From contig JALQCY010000006.1 of assembly GCA_023241745.1 (NCBI GenBank), positions 248,001-312,000 of the forward strand: 64,000 nucleotides of DNA, read 5' to 3'. Below the pieces are notes generated by a model. That model was not told the origin of the DNA. It did not search any database and saw only the letters and a program-made list of their open reading frames with translations. Position numbers and translations under genes: made by a program. How positions within the stretch are numbered: position 1 is the first letter of the stretch; every line of letters starts with the position of its first letter. The DNA comes from Isoptericola peretonis. Its GTDB lineage: Bacteria; Actinomycetota; Actinomycetes; Actinomycetales; Cellulomonadaceae. This document shows, one piece after another, positions 1-7,785 of the stretch.

Positions 1-1132
1 GGGCCGAGGCGAAGCCGAGCGCGAGGCGGCCGGCGCTCGTGCGCTCGCCGCGCACCTCGCCGCGGCGCACGAGGACGACCGCGAGCGCGCCGACGGCGAG
101 CACGGCCGCGACCGCGAGCGGCCACACCAGCCACCCGGGGTAGCGCACGAGCACGCCGCCCGGCAGCGGGAAGTAGGTCGCGTCGTCGGCCGACGGCTGC
201 GCGAGCGCGGCGGCGTCGCCGTCACCCAGCTCCCGCGCCAGGGCGAGCATGTTCGAGCCGTGGTGCTGCAGGCTCGCGAGCGACATCCGCTCGGGCGTGT
301 CCTGCGGCGCGTGGTACGTGGCGGAGCCGTCGATGTACGCGGAGTTGAGCCCGGTGAAGCGGCCGTCGGGGTCGTCGAGGAACGGCGAGAAGTCGGTGTC
401 GTTCGGCAGGATCCGGTAGACCTCGACCGCGAGCGAGCTGCCCACGGGGTAGGGCACCTGGGCGTACGCGTCGACGAGGGCGGCGTTGCCGTCGGAGGTC
501 TCGAACATGATGGCCGGCCCCGACGACCCGCGGGCCTCGACGTTGACCACCACCCCGCCGCCGGCGGCGCGCGGGTCCGCGTGCGCGAACGCCTCCGCGC
601 CGCACAGGCAGGCCTCCTCGGCGTCGGTGAACACGAGGACGAGGTCGTTGCGCAGCGGCTCGCCGGCGCCGAGCGCACGGGCGGTCTCCAGCAGCGTGGC
701 CACGCCGGCACCGTCGTCGTTGGCGCCGTACGACACCTCGGCCGAGTCGTAGTGGGCGACGAGGAACACCGACCCGGTGGAGTCCGTGCCCGGGATCGTC
801 GCGACGACGTTCTTCGTGGCGGCGACACGGCTCTGGTCGCCCAGCCGGCCCGACATGCCGACGCCGTCGACCACCTCGGGGTCGAGGCCGAGCCCTTCGA
901 GGTCCGCGACGATCGTGTCGCGCACGGCCGCGGCCGCGGCCGTGCCGTGCGGGTGCACCTCGGCCCCCACCGCCTCCACGGTGGCGAACGCCCGCTCGGC
1001 GCTGAACTCGTCCGCGGCGGCGTCCGCAGGGCGCGCCGACGGCGGCAGCACGGACCACACGGCGAGCGCTGCCAGGACGAGCAGGAACAGGGAGCACGCG
1101 AGCGACGTCGCCCACGACCGGGTTCGGGTCAC
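1..1132 (-). CDS. M28 family zinc metallopeptidase, membrane-anchored (3' end outside window)
   Basis: About 377 residues are visible and the C-terminus lies beyond the left edge. The N-terminus has a membrane segment of the form SLACSLFLLVLAALAVWSV, so the protease domain should lie outside the cell. The di-zinc M28 signature is visible: HYDSAEVSYGANDDGAG gives the HxD and bridging Asp, and DAEEACLCGAEAF gives the Glu pair. A second membrane segment (WLVWPLAVAAVLAVGALAVVL) follows the peptidase domain, as in multi-pass actinobacterial M28 proteins. The GTG start at 1132 was chosen because TAGCGT (1139-1144) lies 6 nt before it, giving a leaderless start. Family membership is firm; whether it is an aminopeptidase, and on what substrate, is not visible. 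Confidence 0.85.
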   Translation of the reverse strand, partial: MTRTRSWATSLACSLFLLVLAALAVWSVLPPSARPADAAADEFSAERAFATVEAVGAEVHPHGTAAAAAVRDTIVADLEGLGLDPEVVDGVGMSGRLGDQSRVAATKNVVATIPGTDSTGSVFLVAHYDSAEVSYGANDDGAGVATLLETARALGAGEPLRNDLVLVFTDAEEACLCGAEAFAHADPRAAGGGVVVNVEARGSSGPAIMFETSDGNAALVDAYAQVPYPVGSSLAVEVYRILPNDTDFSPFLDDPDGRFTGLNSAYIDGSATYHAPQDTPERMSLASLQHHGSNMLALARELGDGDAAALAQPSADDATYFPLPGGVLVRYPGWLVWPLAVAAVLAVGALAVVLVRRGEVRGERTSAGRLALGFASA

Positions 1133-1225
1133 GGGCGCACGCTAGCCGCGGCCGGTCCCCGTGGCCCAATCGTGCCCCCGGGCGCCCGCGGTCGGGCACC
1201 CGGGCCGACGTGGTTGGATCGGCCC

Positions 1226-2269
1226 GTGCGCGCGATGACGTTCGACCGGTTCGGCGGCCCCGTGACGGTCCGCGACGTGCCCGACCCCGTCGCCCCGCCC
1301 GGGGGCGTGGTGGTGCGGGTGCACGCGAGCGGCCTGTGCCTCAGCGACTGGCACGCGTGGGCCGGGCACGACGACGACATCACCACGCTGCCCCACGTGC
1401 CCGGCCACGAGCTGGCCGGGGTCGTCGCGGCGGCCGGCCCCGGGGTGACCCGGTGGCGCGCCGGCGACCGTGTCACGTCCCCGTTCGTCTGCGGGTGCGG
1501 GCGGTGCGCGTGGTGCCGCTCCGGGCAGGCGCAGGTCTGCCCCGAGCAGACCCAGCCCGGGTTCACGCACGCCGGGTCGTTCGCGGAGCTCGTGGTGCTG
1601 CACGCGGCCGACACCAATCTCGTGGCCCTGCCCGACGACGTCGACGACGCGACGGCGGCGAGCCTCGGCTGCCGCTTCGCGACCGCCTACCGCGCGGTCG
1701 CGGGACGTGCACGGGTGCGCGCGGGCGAGCAGGTGGTCGTCGTCGGCGCGGGCGGCGTGGGGCTGAGCGCCGTCATGGTCGCCGCCGCGCTCGGTGCGCA
1801 CGTCGTCGCCGTCGACCGGCACGAGGGCGCGCTCGCCGCCGCCCGCCGGGCGGGGGCCGCGGAGACCGTGCTCGCCGCCGACGGCCTCGACGTGCCCGCC
1901 GCCGTGCAGGGGCTCACCGGCGGCTGCCACGTGAGCGTCGACGCCGTGGGCAGCGAGCGCACCTGCGCGGACGCGATCGCCAGCCTGCGCCGCCGCGGGC
2001 GTCACGTCCAGGTGGGTCTCCTGCCGCCGGTCGACGGCCATCCCCGCGTCCCGATGTCCCGGGTGATCGGGTGGGAGCTCGACGTGCTGGGCAGCCACGG
2101 CATGTCCGCCGCCGACTACCCGGAGATGCTCGCGCTCGTCGCGGACGGCACCCTGCGGCCGCAGGACCTCGTCGAGCGCGTCGTCGGGCTCGAGGAGGGG
2201 GCGCTGCTCCTGCCCGGCCTGGCCACCGCCCCGCGGAGCGGGATGACCGTCGTCGACCCGCGGCGCTAG
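1226..2269 (+). CDS. Zinc-dependent alcohol dehydrogenase (MDR superfamily)
   Basis: This 347-residue protein is the normal length for medium-chain zinc alcohol dehydrogenases, which oxidise alcohols with NAD(P). Catalytic zinc ligands are seen in SGLCLSDWHAW and GHELAGVV. The structural zinc cysteines lie in CGCGRCAWCRSGQAQVC. The cofactor-binding motif is VVVGAGGVGLSAV near residue 175. GTG at 1226 follows TTGGAT (1214-1219) by 6 nt, so a leaderless start is likely; ATG at 1235 is the alternative. The reading frame stays open far upstream, but that extension has shadow-frame composition. The substrate is unknown and no neighbour suggests a pathway. Confidence 0.88.
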   Translation: MRAMTFDRFGGPVTVRDVPDPVAPPGGVVVRVHASGLCLSDWHAWAGHDDDITTLPHVPGHELAGVVAAAGPGVTRWRAGDRVTSPFVCGCGRCAWCRSGQAQVCPEQTQPGFTHAGSFAELVVLHAADTNLVALPDDVDDATAASLGCRFATAYRAVAGRARVRAGEQVVVVGAGGVGLSAVMVAAALGAHVVAVDRHEGALAAARRAGAAETVLAADGLDVPAAVQGLTGGCHVSVDAVGSERTCADAIASLRRRGRHVQVGLLPPVDGHPRVPMSRVIGWELDVLGSHGMSAADYPEMLALVADGTLRPQDLVERVVGLEEGALLLPGLATAPRSGMTVVDPRR

Positions 2270-2330
2270 ACTGTCCCCCGCCCAGAGCAGCAGCGGCGAC
2301 CGCCGCCGACCACGAGGGAGGTGCCCGCAC

Positions 2331-2372
2331 ATGACCCGCAGCGAGCCTCCCAGTAGTCCGAGCCGCGACTGA
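2331..2372 (+). CDS. Putative proline-rich leader peptide upstream of corA
   Basis: A 13-codon ORF encodes MTRSEPPSSPSRD. A strong Shine-Dalgarno (GAGGGAGGTG) precedes it with sensible spacing. Its stop is followed 6 nt later by a perfect hairpin (2379-2398), and corA begins 161 nt downstream. In enterobacteria and mycobacteria, Pro-rich or acidic leader peptides upstream of Mg2+ transporter genes sense low Mg2+ through ribosome destabilisation or stalling. The EPPSSP core and the position fit that idea, but no homologue could be checked. Presence of an ORF with a good ribosome site is direct observation; the regulatory role is inference. Confidence 0.5.
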   Translation: MTRSEPPSSPSRD

Positions 2373-2378
2373 CGGCTC

Positions 2379-2398
2379 CCGCCCGGACCTCCGGGCGG
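2379..2398 (+). promoter_or_regulatory. Hairpin in the corA leader, possible attenuator
   Basis: Perfect 8-bp arms CCGCCCGG and CCGGGCGG enclose the loop ACCT. The hairpin begins 6 nt after the stop codon of the 13-codon leader ORF, close enough for a ribosome at the end of that ORF to affect its folding. No U-tract follows, so simple intrinsic termination is uncertain. It may instead work with Rho or as a translational element. Confidence 0.5.
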
Positions 2399-2533
2399 TG
2401 ACGGCGCGCGCGAGAGCACCGCTCCCCCGCCGTCTCCCTCCCCCGGCGCACCCCGACACCCTCGAGGACGCCCCAGCCGCAGTCGCGGGACCGACGCACG
2501 CAGCCCACCCCTCTGCACGCCCTCGGAGTCCCC

Positions 2534-3739
2534 ATGTCCGTCCTGCCTGCCCGCACCGCCACCGCCCGCACCCTGCGCAACCGCCCCCTGCTCGGCGCGC
2601 TGCGCCCGCGCCGCCCCGACCCCGCGAGCGGCGCCGGCCGCCGCCTCGGCAGCGCCCGGCACGACGTCGACCGGCTCGACGCCGACCCGTCCGGCCGCCG
2701 GGACCTGCCGGGCCGCTCCTCGATCGTCGAGTCCGCCCTGTACGACGAGGCGGGCCGGCGCGTCGCGAGCTTCACCCGCCTCGCCGACACGTTCCGCGAG
2801 CTACGCGCCCACCCGGGCGGCATGGCCTGGATCGGCCTGGAGCGCCCCGACGAGAACGAGCTGGCCTCGCTGGCCCGCGAGTTCGACCTGCACCCGCTGG
2901 CCGTCGAGGACGCGATCGTGGCGCACCAGCGCCCCAAGATCGAGCGCTACGGGGAGACGCTGTTCGTCGTCCTGCACGCCGCCCGGTACGTGGACCAGAC
3001 CGAGGAGGTCGAGTTCTCCGAGCTGCACGTGTTCGTCGGGCCCGACTTCGTCGTCACCGTGCGTCACGGCGCCTGCCCGGACCTCTCCGGGGTGCGGACC
3101 CACCTCGAGGCGCACCCCGCGATGCTGGCCCGCGGGCCGGAGTCGGTGCTGTACGCGATCGTGGACCGCGTCGTCGACGACTACGCGCCCGTCGTGGCGG
3201 GGCTCGACGCCGACATCGACGAGATCGAGTCCGAGGTGTTCGACGGCGACGCGGCCGTGTCGCGGCGCATCTACGAGCTCTCCCGCGAGGTCGTCGAGTT
3301 CCAGCGCGCGGTGCGGCCCCTCCAGCGCGTCTGCGCCTCCCTCGCGAAGGGCGCGGAGAAGTACCAGGTCACCGAGGAGATGCAGGCGTACCTGCGTGAC
3401 GTCGCCGACCACCTCACCGAGGTGGCCGACCGCGTCGAGTCGTTCCGCGCCGCGCTGCGCGACATCCTCACCGTCAACGCCACGCTCGTGGCCCAGCGGC
3501 AGAACGAGGAGATGACGCACCTCACCGAGGTGAGCATCCGCCAGGGCGAGGAGGTCAAGAAGATCTCCGGCTGGGCGGCCATCCTGTTCGCCCCGACGCT
3601 GGTCGGGACGGTCTACGGGATGAACTTCGACGTCATGCCCGAGACGCACTGGTCCTGGGGGTACCCGGCGGCGCTGGTGGCGATGCTCGGCGTGAGCGTG
3701 GCCCTCTTCGCGGTGTTCCGCTGGAAGCGATGGATCTGA
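2534..3739 (+). CDS. corA: Magnesium/cobalt transport protein CorA
   Basis: The 401-residue protein has the CorA layout: a large N-terminal cytoplasmic domain (about 1-335) with the long pore-lining helix, then two C-terminal membrane segments. The diagnostic GMN selectivity motif is in VGTVYGMNFDVMP after the first membrane helix. The C-terminus ends in the basic RWKRWI typical of the family. The first 60 or so residues are rich in Arg and Pro and longer than in E. coli CorA. The ATG at 2534 has GGAG just upstream. It imports Mg2+ down the membrane potential as a pentamer in known homologues. The 264-nt upstream region with a leader ORF and hairpin suggests Mg2+-dependent control. Confidence 0.93.
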   Translation: MSVLPARTATARTLRNRPLLGALRPRRPDPASGAGRRLGSARHDVDRLDADPSGRRDLPGRSSIVESALYDEAGRRVASFTRLADTFRELRAHPGGMAWIGLERPDENELASLAREFDLHPLAVEDAIVAHQRPKIERYGETLFVVLHAARYVDQTEEVEFSELHVFVGPDFVVTVRHGACPDLSGVRTHLEAHPAMLARGPESVLYAIVDRVVDDYAPVVAGLDADIDEIESEVFDGDAAVSRRIYELSREVVEFQRAVRPLQRVCASLAKGAEKYQVTEEMQAYLRDVADHLTEVADRVESFRAALRDILTVNATLVAQRQNEEMTHLTEVSIRQGEEVKKISGWAAILFAPTLVGTVYGMNFDVMPETHWSWGYPAALVAMLGVSVALFAVFRWKRWI

Positions 3740-3792
3740 CCGTCAGCGCGCCCGGACGCGCTGGGGCCGTTGCCGGTCGCTAGGGTCGCGGG

Positions 3793-5430
3793 GTGAACTC
3801 GACCCCGGCGGGCGCCCCCGCCGCCCCGACCGCCGATCCCGGTGGCCTGAACCCCGCGACCCGCACCCTGCTCACCCTCGGCGCCGCCGTGCTCGTGCTC
3901 GTCGGGGTGCACTGGGCCTCGGACGTCCTGGCGCCCGTGTTCCTCGCCGCGGTGATCGTCATCATCTGCCATCCCGTGCGGAAGCCCCTCGAAGCGCGCG
4001 GCTGGCCACGGTGGGCGGCGACGACCGCCGTCATCGTGGTCGCGTACCTGATCCTGGCCGCCCTGCTCGCCATGCTCGTGTTCGCGGGATTCCAGTTCGC
4101 CGGCCTGGTGCGCGACTACCTGGGCCAGCTCCAGCGGTCGGTCGAGGACGCCGCGACGCAGCTGTCCGCCCTCGGCCTCGACGCCCAGATCGCCGACGCC
4201 GCGACGTCGTTCCTCGAGCCGTCCCGGCTGTTCTCGCTCGCGGGGAGCGTCAGCGGGATGGTGTTCTCGATCGCCACGGCGCTGTTCTTCGTGCTCGCCT
4301 ACGCGATCTTCATGGCGGCCGACGCCGCGCGGTACGCCACCGCCTCGCGCGCGTTCGGGGCCACGCACGGGGGGCAGATCGCGCGCGCGACACGGTTCAG
4401 CTCCGGCGTCCGGCGCTACTTCGTGGTCAACGCGTCCTTCGGCGCCGTGGTCGCGATCGTCGACGGGTTCGCCCTGGCGCTGCTCGGCGTGCCCGCCCCC
4501 GTCGTGTGGGCGATCCTCGCGTTCGTCACCAACTTCATCCCGAACATCGGCTTCGTCCTCGGCCTCGTCCCGCCCGTCATCATGGCGTTCGTCGTGGGCG
4601 GCTGGCCGCTGGCCCTGGCGGTGACGGCGGTCTACTGCGTGGTGAACGTGGTGCTCCAGGTGCTGGTCCAGCCCAAGTTCGTCTCCGACGCGGTGAGCCT
4701 GAGCCTCACCCTCAGCTTCGTGTCCGTCGTCTTCTGGACCTTCGTCATCGGACCGCTCGGCGCCATCCTGGCGATCCCGCTGTCCCTGCTGGTCCGCGCC
4801 CTCGTGCTCGAGGGCGACCCGCGCACGGTCTGGCTGCGCTGGCTCTCCGGCGACGACGTCACACCGGACGACGGGGGTGCCGCCGCCGGCGGCGCGGCGG
4901 GGCCCGGACCGGCAGTCTCCGTGACGGCGGCCGAGCCGGCGCTCGAGCCGGCGCCAACGCATCCTGCCGTCGACCGGGTCCGTGCGGCCCTGGACGCCGC
5001 CGGCGCCGACGGCGAGATCCGGTGGCTCGACGACCACGCCACCACCGCCGCCCGCGCCGCGGAGTCGCTCGGCGTGCCCGTCGGCGCGATCGCGAACTCG
5101 CTCGTCTTCACGCTCGACGACGAACCGCTGCTCGTCATGACCAGCGGCGCCCACCGTGTCGACACAGACTGGTTGGGCGCCGCGCTGGGCGGACGGCTCG
5201 CGCGCGCGAGCAAGGAGACGGTGCGCGAGGCCACCGGCCAGGTGATCGGCGGGGTCGCGCCCGTCGGGCACCCGGCGCCGCTGCGCACGCTCGTCGACGC
5301 CGACCTGCGGGGCCACGACGTCGTGTGGGCGGCGGCGGGGCACGCCAGGACCGTGTTCCCGACGACGTTCGACGAGCTCGTGCGGATCACGGGCGGCACG
5401 CCGACCACGGTCGTGCCGCCCGCGGGGTGA
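3793..5430 (+). CDS. AI-2E family transporter fused to a YbaK/ProX-type deacylase domain
   Basis: One continuous 545-residue frame holds two unrelated domains. Residues about 15-350 are an AI-2E exporter (PerM/TqsA family) membrane protein with several hydrophobic segments and the family pattern FVTNFIPNIGFVLG. After a linker rich in Ala, Gly and Pro (about 355-395), residues about 395-545 match the YbaK/EbsC aminoacyl-tRNA deacylase fold, with pieces such as SLGVPVGAIANSLVF, ASKETVREATGQVIGGVAPVG and FPTTFDELVRITGG. The GTG start follows TAGGGT (3781-3786) by exactly 6 nt, so it is probably leaderless. AI-2E proteins are also proposed Na+/H+ or small-molecule exporters, so the substrate is open. 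The fusion is unusual and no frameshift is needed to explain it. Confidence 0.85.
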   Translation: MNSTPAGAPAAPTADPGGLNPATRTLLTLGAAVLVLVGVHWASDVLAPVFLAAVIVIICHPVRKPLEARGWPRWAATTAVIVVAYLILAALLAMLVFAGFQFAGLVRDYLGQLQRSVEDAATQLSALGLDAQIADAATSFLEPSRLFSLAGSVSGMVFSIATALFFVLAYAIFMAADAARYATASRAFGATHGGQIARATRFSSGVRRYFVVNASFGAVVAIVDGFALALLGVPAPVVWAILAFVTNFIPNIGFVLGLVPPVIMAFVVGGWPLALAVTAVYCVVNVVLQVLVQPKFVSDAVSLSLTLSFVSVVFWTFVIGPLGAILAIPLSLLVRALVLEGDPRTVWLRWLSGDDVTPDDGGAAAGGAAGPGPAVSVTAAEPALEPAPTHPAVDRVRAALDAAGADGEIRWLDDHATTAARAAESLGVPVGAIANSLVFTLDDEPLLVMTSGAHRVDTDWLGAALGGRLARASKETVREATGQVIGGVAPVGHPAPLRTLVDADLRGHDVVWAAAGHARTVFPTTFDELVRITGGTPTTVVPPAG

Positions 5431-5449
5431 CCCGGCACGGGACGGCCGG

Positions 5450-6316
5450 TCAGTACCCCAGCGCGTCGAGGGCCGCGTCCGCCATCGCGCTCTCGCCGCG
5501 CGCGTTCGGGTGCACCGGCACGACGTTGGTGCCGAAGAGAAGGGGCTCGACCCAGCGCTCTCCCGCCGGGGCACAGGCGTCGCGGCCCTCGCTCCGCTCC
5601 GCGAGGTCGACGAACGTCACCCCCGTCTCCTCGGCCGCGCGCTCGATGACGCCGTTCAGCGTGGCCTGCAGGTCGCGCAGGTACGGCACGTCGCCGGCGG
5701 CGACGGGGAGCCTGGCGAAGCAGCCGCGCTCCGCGGGCAGGATCCACGGGTAGCCGAGGATCGCGACGCGGGCGTGCGGCGCCCGGGCCCTGATGTCCTC
5801 GAGGGCCTGCCGGACCGCCGGGTAGGTGGACTCCTCGACCTGGCGCGTGAACCGGTCGCCGTGGGTGCGCTCGCACGGGTTGCCGCGCCCGGCGGTGAGG
5901 GCGCCGGCCGACCCGCAGGCCAGGAGCGCCCCGACGAAGGGGCCGCTGTCGTTGCCGCCGATCGTGAGGGTCACCAGGTCGGCGTCCGCGGTGACGGCGT
6001 CGAGCTGGGGGTCGACGCCGGGGTACTGGGGCTCGGACAGGTCGGTGGTCTCCGCGGCGCCGCAGGTGACGTCGACCAGGTCCGCGTCCAGGCGGTCGGC
6101 GACGAAGTGCGGGTAGCTCAGCGTGGAGCGCAGGCACGCGAGCGGCGCGTGCGGGTCGGCGGGCAGGATGCCGGAGCCGGCCGAGAACGAGTCCCCGAGC
6201 GCGACGTACCGCTCCGGTTCCGCCGTCGCGCCGGCCGGTGCGGCGGTCGTGACCAGGGCGGCGGCGGTGGCGACGGCTGCCGCGAGGGCGGTGCGGCGGC
6301 GACGTGCGTGAGGCAT
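5450..6316 (-). CDS. Secreted SGNH/GDSL hydrolase (lipase/esterase)
   Basis: The 288-residue protein begins with a classic signal peptide (MPHARRRRTALAAAVATAAAL ending near AGATA). SGNH blocks are in order: GDSFSAGSG (nucleophile Ser) right after the signal, the Gly region, TIGGNDSG (block III, Asn), and the block V His in VPVHPNARGE near the C-terminus. Paired cysteines suggest disulfides outside the cell, as in Streptomyces SGNH lipases. ATG at 6316 is preferred over upstream in-frame starts because GAGGGAGC lies at ribosome-binding distance and the signal peptide then starts correctly. Expected to hydrolyse ester substrates outside the cell; the actual substrate is unknown. Confidence 0.88.
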   Translation of the reverse strand: MPHARRRRTALAAAVATAAALVTTAAPAGATAEPERYVALGDSFSAGSGILPADPHAPLACLRSTLSYPHFVADRLDADLVDVTCGAAETTDLSEPQYPGVDPQLDAVTADADLVTLTIGGNDSGPFVGALLACGSAGALTAGRGNPCERTHGDRFTRQVEESTYPAVRQALEDIRARAPHARVAILGYPWILPAERGCFARLPVAAGDVPYLRDLQATLNGVIERAAEETGVTFVDLAERSEGRDACAPAGERWVEPLLFGTNVVPVHPNARGESAMADAALDALGY

Positions 6317-6458
6317 GAGACAGCTCCCTCGGTGTCCGTGGGCGCTCGTCGTTGAGCGCCGGGACCGAGTATCACCACGTGCGACGCGGTTCAACGTGCG
6401 ACGCGCCGACGATCCTTGCCCCCGGCACCCGCCCGGCCGGCACCGGCTGCGCGCGAGG

Positions 6459-6869
6459 TCAGCCGGCGAAGAAGAGACGGCCGTCGGGGTCGCCGTCGCG
6501 CCGCGGGCGCAGCGCCACCGGCGCCGGCCACGGCAGCTCGAACCGCTCGACGGCGACGTCGATCGCGCCGAAGTCGTCGGTCTGCACCACGACGTGCTCG
6601 GGCGTGACCTCGACCAGTCGTACGCGGAGCGGCTCGTCGTCCTCGCGCTCGAGCATCCACACGTCGGCCATCCAGGAGAGCCCGGTCGCCTCGAGCGCCT
6701 CCTCGGCGGCGGTCCAGTCGAGCGGCCCGCTCAGGTCGCGGCCGAGGAGGGACACCGCCACCCAGTCGTCGCCCTCGGGACGCAGCCAGCCGACCGCCTC
6801 CCGGTCCTCGGGGCGGCGGTGCTCGATCCAGTCGGCGGGCAGGGCGGTGGGCGACTCGGGCGCAGGCAT
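6459..6869 (-). CDS. Conserved hypothetical small protein (136 aa)
   Basis: I do not recognise the family. The protein is acidic, soluble and rich in Trp (LPADWIEH, AVGWLRPEGDDWVAVSLLGRDL, LDWTAAEEALEATGLSWMADVWML), with a beta-rich C-terminal half ending DGRLFFAG. The composition resembles small actinobacterial proteins of unknown function found near housekeeping genes. ATG at 6869 was chosen because TACGGT (6876-6881) precedes it by 6 nt, giving a leaderless start; a longer frame upstream has shadow-like composition. No signal peptide or membrane segment is visible. Confidence 0.7.
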   Translation of the reverse strand: MPAPESPTALPADWIEHRRPEDREAVGWLRPEGDDWVAVSLLGRDLSGPLDWTAAEEALEATGLSWMADVWMLEREDDEPLRVRLVEVTPEHVVVQTDDFGAIDVAVERFELPWPAPVALRPRRDGDPDGRLFFAG

Positions 6870-6957
6870 GCCGGCACCGTAGGCGACCGCGCGCGGCCAC
6901 CGCGAGCGAAATGCCGCACGACCTCCGCGGACGGGAACGACCTCGGGAGGTCCCGGA

Positions 6958-7785
6958 CTACCTCGCGCGGCCTCCGGGGACCTCGGCGCGGCCGTCGGCC
7001 AGGCCGCGGGCGTAGGCCTCGGCACTCCCCTCGCGGAAGAGGTCGTCGACGCTCGGGCGCACGAGCGAACGGGCGCCGGGGCCGTCGGCGTCGGGCCCGT
7101 CCCCGGCCCGCACGTACCGTGCCAGTCCGCGCACGACCGCCACGGGGCGCCCGTCCGCCTTGCCGCGCACCAGCTCGGACGCGGCGGCCACCTCGTCGAC
7201 GACGGCGGTCACCGTGACCGACAGCGGCCGGCCGTGGGCGTCCACGCCGCCGCGGAGGTCGTCGGTGGCGGCCACCCCCGCCGCGCCGATCGCGATGTCG
7301 GTGAGGCCGTCGCGCCAGGGGCGGCCGGCGGTGTCGGTCACGACGACGCCGATCCGGTCCAGCCCGAACCGCGCGCGCAGCGCCGCCCGCACGCCGCTGG
7401 CGGACGCGTCCGGGTCCTCGGGCAGCAGCAGCACCGTGCCCTCGGGAGTGTTGGACGCGTCGACGCCGGCCGCGGCCATGACCAGGCCCAGCCTGTTCTC
7501 CACGATGCGCAGCGGCGGCAGGCCGCCCGGCCGCTCGCGCGTCGCCACCACGCGCACGGTCTCGTCCGTGATCGCCTGCTCGCGGTCGGCGGCGCGCACC
7601 ACGCGCCCCTCGGCCTTCGAGACGATCTTGGAGGTCACGACGACGACGTCGCCCTCGGCCACCGGGTCGCCCGTGGCGGCGCCGTCGGCGGCGAGGAGGT
7701 CGCAAATCAGCGCAGCGAGGTCGTCCCCCGGCCGGACCTCCGGGAAGGCGACGTCGGGCGCCCAGACGGTCAGCCGCGCGCTCAC
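6958..7785 (-). CDS. cofE: Coenzyme F420-0:L-glutamate ligase (CofE)
   Basis: CofE adds glutamates to F420-0 using GTP. The 275-residue protein has family blocks VRPGDDLAALI, DVVVVTSKIVSKAEGR, ITDETVRVVATR, RIVENRLGLVMAAAGVDASNT, LLPEDPDASA and VVVTDTAGRPWRDGLTDIAIGAAG, running in the expected order. It is the stand-alone form; the nitroreductase-like domain of mycobacterial FbiB is absent. GTG at 7785 overlaps the stop of the upstream F420-dependent oxidoreductase gene by 4 nt (GTGA), so the two are translationally coupled. Coupling a cofactor-polyglutamylation enzyme to an F420 user is functionally coherent. Confidence 0.9.
   Translation of the reverse strand: MSARLTVWAPDVAFPEVRPGDDLAALICDLLAADGAATGDPVAEGDVVVVTSKIVSKAEGRVVRAADREQAITDETVRVVATRERPGGLPPLRIVENRLGLVMAAAGVDASNTPEGTVLLLPEDPDASASGVRAALRARFGLDRIGVVVTDTAGRPWRDGLTDIAIGAAGVAATDDLRGGVDAHGRPLSVTVTAVVDEVAAASELVRGKADGRPVAVVRGLARYVRAGDGPDADGPGARSLVRPSVDDLFREGSAEAYARGLADGRAEVPGGRAR

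Noticed and set aside
2270..2533. M-box (ykoK) riboswitch before corA
   Set aside because: I could not find the conserved paired regions; only the short ORF and one hairpin stand out.
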